In this document: in pieces, positions 60,673 to 64,000 of the stretch
How the letters are laid out: every line of letters starts with the position of its first letter
How positions within the stretch are numbered: the stretch's first letter is position 1
Assembly: GCA_041395565.1 (NCBI GenBank)
Contig: JAWLAI010000007.1
Location: 248,001 to 312,000 of the forward strand
DNA length: 64,000 nt
Reading direction: 5' to 3'
From: Pseudomonadota bacterium
Lineage (GTDB): Bacteria; Pseudomonadota; Gammaproteobacteria; UBA9214
The notes under the pieces: generated by a model
Told to the model about the DNA's origin: nothing
Database searches by the model: none
The model's input: the letters and a program-made list of their open reading frames with translations, nothing else
Program-made: the position numbers and the translations under genes

Positions 60673-62412
60673 ATGAGCCTGATGTTATCCGGCATCGGTA
60701 TCTCGCGCGGCATTGCCATCGGCAAGGCCCACTTCATGCGCAACAGCATCGAGGTTCAGCAGCGGAGCATTCCGGCGCCGCTGCTGGAACGCGAGAGCGC
60801 GCGTTTTCTCGCCGCCGTCGAGCTCGCGCGCAGCCAGCTGCGCGCGATCCGCGAGCGGATCCCGACGGAAACCAGCGTCGATATCACCGCGTTCATCGAC
60901 ACCCACCTGCTGATGCTCGACGATGCCACGCTGGTCACTTCGCCGCTGGAATTGATCCGGGAGCTGGGCTGCAACGCCGAGTGGGCACTCAAGCAGCAGC
61001 GCGATGCCGTCATCAGCGTGTTCGAGAAAATGGACGATCCCTACCTGCGCACCCGCAGCGACGACGTCGACCATGTCGTCAACCGCATCCTGCGCATCCT
61101 GGTCGACTGCGAGCACAACGACGGGACGGCCGAACCGGGCCAGCTGGCGGACGCCATCGTGCTGGCCGACGAACTGACTCCCGCGGAGACCGTCCTGCTC
61201 AAGCACCAGGGCATGACGGCCTTCGCCACGGAATTCGGCGGCCCGCTCTCGCACACCGCGATCCTCTCGCGCAGCATGCAGATACCGGCCGTGGTTGGCG
61301 TGCACGGCATCCTGCGCTACCTGCGCGACGGTGAAACACTCATCCTGGACGGCCTGCAGGGTATCGTCATCGCCGACCCCGACTCCGGCACCCTCGCCCA
61401 CTACCAGCAGCGCCAGCGGGACGAATGGCGCCGGCAACAGGACCTGGCGCGCCTGGCCAGCCGCCCGGCGATCACCCTGGATCGGCAGCCGGTGCGGCTG
61501 CTGGCCAACATCGAGCTGCCCGAGGATATCGAGGCCGTCGGCGTCACCAATGTCGATGGCGTCGGACTGTACCGGACGGAATTCCTGTTCATGAACCGCC
61601 AGCTCCCGCCCGACGAACAGGAGCAGTTCGAAACCTACCTGGCCGTGCTCGACGCGCTCAAGGGCAAACCGCTCACGATCCGCACCCTGGACATGGGCGC
61701 CGACAAACAGGTGGACAGCGGCAAGGGCCGCTGCGCCAGCAACCCGGCCCTGGGGCTGCGCGCCGTGCGCCTGTGCCTCAAGGATCTGTCGCTGTTCCGG
61801 CCGCAACTGCGCGCCATCCTGCGCGCCTCCGCGCATGGCCCGGTGCGCATGATGATTCCCATGCTCACCAATACCCAGGAACTCCACCAGGTACTGGCGC
61901 TGGTCAGCGAGACCCGCAACGCGCTGCAGCGCGAGGGCCTGGCATTCGATCCACACATGCAGATCGGCGGCATGATCGAGATCCCGGCGGCGGCGCTGTC
62001 GGCACGCGAATTCGCCCGCCACCTGGACTTCCTGTCCATCGGCACCAATGACCTCATCCAGTACACCCTCGCGATCGACCGCGTCGACGACGAGGTCAAC
62101 TACCTGTACGACCCGCTGCATCCCGCGGTTCTGCGCCTGATCCAGATGACCATAGAGGCCGGTCGGGCGGCCGGCATTCCCGTGGCCATGTGCGGCGAGA
62201 TGGCGGGCGATCCCCGCTATACCCGGCTGCTGCTCGGCATGGGACTGACCGAGTTCAGCATGCATCACACCTCGCTGCAGGAAGTGAAGAGCGTCATCAA
62301 CAGCAGCCACGTCGCCACACTGCGTCCGCTGGTCGAGGAACTCGTCAGCCACACGACCGCCGGCCAGATCCATGCCCGCGTCGAATCCCTGAACAGCAAC
62401 CTTACCGAATGA
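60673..62412 (+). CDS. ptsI: PTS enzyme I
   Basis: The 579-residue EI has the phosphohistidine H194 in GGPLSHTAILSRS and the PEP-binding barrel (FLSIGTNDLIQYTLAIDR, AMCGEMAGD). It lacks the N-terminal GAF domain of PtsP, so it is the PtsI type. It is preceded by HPr in the same operon. Confidence 0.94.
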   Translation: MSLMLSGIGISRGIAIGKAHFMRNSIEVQQRSIPAPLLERESARFLAAVELARSQLRAIRERIPTETSVDITAFIDTHLLMLDDATLVTSPLELIRELGCNAEWALKQQRDAVISVFEKMDDPYLRTRSDDVDHVVNRILRILVDCEHNDGTAEPGQLADAIVLADELTPAETVLLKHQGMTAFATEFGGPLSHTAILSRSMQIPAVVGVHGILRYLRDGETLILDGLQGIVIADPDSGTLAHYQQRQRDEWRRQQDLARLASRPAITLDRQPVRLLANIELPEDIEAVGVTNVDGVGLYRTEFLFMNRQLPPDEQEQFETYLAVLDALKGKPLTIRTLDMGADKQVDSGKGRCASNPALGLRAVRLCLKDLSLFRPQLRAILRASAHGPVRMMIPMLTNTQELHQVLALVSETRNALQREGLAFDPHMQIGGMIEIPAAALSAREFARHLDFLSIGTNDLIQYTLAIDRVDDEVNYLYDPLHPAVLRLIQMTIEAGRAAGIPVAMCGEMAGDPRYTRLLLGMGLTEFSMHHTSLQEVKSVINSSHVATLRPLVEELVSHTTAGQIHARVESLNSNLTE

Positions 62413-62482
62413 GCGGTGTGCTACACTGCCCTTGCCGGCGCTGGCGGGGGGACCGTTTGCGCGTCCGGGAAACGACACGGCC

Positions 62483-63841
62483 ATGAACGAAACCACGACC
62501 ACAAAAATAAGCGAGAGCCGGCTGGAGCGCCTGACGCGGGCGCTGGACTCCGGAGCGGCCGGGCAGGTGCGCTACCTGCTGACCAATCTGCACGCGGCCG
62601 AGATCGCCGAACTGCTGGAGTCCTTCCCGCACGGACCGCGCGAGATCCTGTGGGAACTGGTTGACCCGGATGACCGCGGTGAGATCCTGGTCCACCTCAA
62701 CGAGGAGGTCCGCGCCGGCCTGATCCGGGAGATGGAGACCCACGACCTGGTCGCCGCGACCGAGGGGCTCGATCCGGACGACCTGGTGGACCTGCTGCAG
62801 GATCTGCCGGACGCGGTGACCCGGGAGATCATGCGCGTCATGGACAAGCAGAATCGCGTGCGGCTGGAAGCGATTCTGCATTACCCGGAGGACTCTGCCG
62901 GCGGCCTGATGAACGTCGACGTCATCACCGTGCGCGCCGACGTGACGCTGGACGTGGTGCTGCGCTACCTGCGCCTGCACAAGGAGATGCCGGAGACCAC
63001 GGATACGCTGTTCGTGGTCGACCGCAACGACCGCTACCGTGGCTCGCTGCCGCTGACCAGCCTGCTCACCAACGACCCCGACCTGATGGTGGCGGCGGTC
63101 ATGCACCGCGAGGTCAAACCCATCCTCGCCAGTACGCCGGACGTCGAGGTCGCGCGGCTGTTCGAAAACCACGACCTGGTCACCGCGCCGGTGGTCAACG
63201 ACGACAACAAGCTGCTCGGTCGCATCACCATCGATGACGTCGTGGACGTGATTCGCGATGACGCCGAGCATTCCCTGCTGAGCATGGCCGGCCTCGACGA
63301 AGAGGACGACACCTTCGCCCCCATCGTCAAGAGCGCGCGGCGGCGCGCCGTCTGGCTCGGCATCAACCTGGCAACCGCCTTTCTCGCGTCCTGGGTGATC
63401 GGCCGTTTTCAGGCCACCATCGAGCAGGTGGTCGCGCTCGCCGTACTGATGCCCATCGTCGCCAGCATGGGCGGCATCGCCGGCAGCCAGACCCTCATTA
63501 TCGTGATCCGCGGCCTGGCGCTGGGCCAGCTCGGCGCCAGCAACGCACGCTGGCTGATGTACAAGGAGCTGTCGGTCGCCATCATCAACGGTATCGGCTG
63601 GGCACTGGTGGTGGCGGTGATCTCGGCGCTGTGGTTCCACAACACCAATATCGGCGTCATCATCGCCGTGGCACTGATCGTCAACCTGTTCTGCGCCGCA
63701 CTGGCCGGCCTGTCCATTCCCTTCTTCCTCAAGCGTGTCAACATCGATCCGGCGCATGCCGGCTCCGTGATCCTGACCACGGTCACCGACGTGGTCGGTT
63801 TCCTGGTGTTCCTGGGGCTGGGGACGCTGTTTCTGCTGTAA
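62483..63841 (+). CDS. mgtE: MgtE-type Mg2+ transporter
   Basis: From MNETTTTKISESRLERLTRA the protein has 452 residues: an N-domain of helical repeats, a CBS pair (about residues 140-255) and five membrane helices at the C-terminus with MASMGG-like VASMGGIAGSQTL and ILTTVTDVVGF. It is a magnesium-gated channel. It is 70 bp after ptsI. Confidence 0.94.
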   Translation: MNETTTTKISESRLERLTRALDSGAAGQVRYLLTNLHAAEIAELLESFPHGPREILWELVDPDDRGEILVHLNEEVRAGLIREMETHDLVAATEGLDPDDLVDLLQDLPDAVTREIMRVMDKQNRVRLEAILHYPEDSAGGLMNVDVITVRADVTLDVVLRYLRLHKEMPETTDTLFVVDRNDRYRGSLPLTSLLTNDPDLMVAAVMHREVKPILASTPDVEVARLFENHDLVTAPVVNDDNKLLGRITIDDVVDVIRDDAEHSLLSMAGLDEEDDTFAPIVKSARRRAVWLGINLATAFLASWVIGRFQATIEQVVALAVLMPIVASMGGIAGSQTLIIVIRGLALGQLGASNARWLMYKELSVAIINGIGWALVVAVISALWFHNTNIGVIIAVALIVNLFCAALAGLSIPFFLKRVNIDPAHAGSVILTTVTDVVGFLVFLGLGTLFLL

Positions 63842-63914
63842 ATCCCGCTCTGTGGCAAGACGCAAGGCCGCCAGGCACAAGGCGCGCCCGCGCAATACAC
63901 CGGATTTTCGCTCC

Positions 63915-63952
63915 CGCCGGTGCCACTGCTGGTACCGGCGGTGGCACCGGCG
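63915..63952. repeat. 12-bp perfect inverted repeat after mgtE
   Basis: CGCCGGTGCCAC (63915-63926) and GTGGCACCGGCG (63941-63952) are exact complements around a 14-nt loop, 74 bp past the mgtE stop. There is no T-run. It may protect the mRNA end or be part of a repeat continuing beyond the window. Confidence 0.5.
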
Positions 63953-64000
63953 CTGCAGGCATTGATCAGAGCCGCGCGCCGTCTGCGGCACTGTTCCAAT

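Noticed and set aside
60685..62502. 605-codon open frame antisense to ptsI
   Set aside because: Shadow of ptsI; His/Gln/Ala/Gly-rich low-similarity sequence without family motifs.
62402..63991. 529-codon open frame antisense to mgtE
   Set aside because: Shadow frame opposite an intact MgtE gene; no recognisable motif.

Overview
The window looks like a gammaproteobacterial chromosome with part of an integrative (ICE/genomic-island) element on its left. Taxonomy is inference. The right-hand two thirds carry gammaproteobacterial synteny: sspAB next to petABC, and murA-ibaG-mlaBCDEF next to yrbG-kdsDC-lptCAB-rpoN-hpf-ptsN-rapZ. HprK and an EIIA-Man/HPr/EI set sit inside the last block, a combination I associate with sulfur-oxidising Chromatiales/Ectothiorhodospiraceae-like lineages.

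Left part, 1-24.8 kb: mobile element. A P4-type tyrosine integrase (23297-24496, minus) lies beside the 3' end of guaA, a known island insertion point. Behind it are an AlpA-type regulator, an S24/CI-like repressor divergent from a small HTH protein, and a minus-strand maintenance module of the SPI-7/PFGI-1 type. That module holds ParB, a DUF2857-like protein, STY4528, PFL_4669, an actin-like ParM with a small upstream partner, STY4534, RadC, a DUF6573-like protein and an unknown protein. No tRNA, relaxase, type IV secretion gene or second att copy is visible, so the element probably runs off the left edge.

Cargo, 0.5-13.2 kb: a hipBA-like toxin-antitoxin pair, a dmeRF Co/Ni efflux pair, and a seven-gene minus-strand metal operon. 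The operon order is CzcI-like protein, CzcC, CzcB, CzcA, PII-like protein, lipoprotein, Zn/Cd/Pb P-type ATPase. Between dmeR and the ATPase are half of a Gdt1-family gene and the last 57 codons of a second hipA, marking a recombination joint.

Right part, 24.8-64 kb: core genome. guaBA; xseA and an M23 peptidase; a YceI protein; the AmrA/AmrB/AmrS trio; a macro-domain protein divergent from an unusual HTH-ferredoxin-reductase fusion; sspAB; the cytochrome bc1 operon; Nif3; a DegS-like protease; hisC, hisG, hisD; murA; the Mla phospholipid transporter; KDO and LPS export genes; rpoN; and a permease-free PTS regulatory set ending in mgtE. Intergenic repeats include a 155-bp MITE and a 493-bp inverted-repeat element.

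Most interesting signals: (1) four nested-hairpin leaders, each 20-32 nt upstream of a start codon in the island, resembling the radC RNA motif; (2) a palindrome GGTTACA-S-TGTAACC found twice, 18 kb apart in the island; (3) seven ATACCAT heptamers between integrase and guaA; (4) the repeated hipA 3' end around the dmeRF module; (5) the PII protein translationally coupled to an RND metal pump; (6) the HTH-ferredoxin-reductase fusion with altered flavin motifs and extra cysteines.
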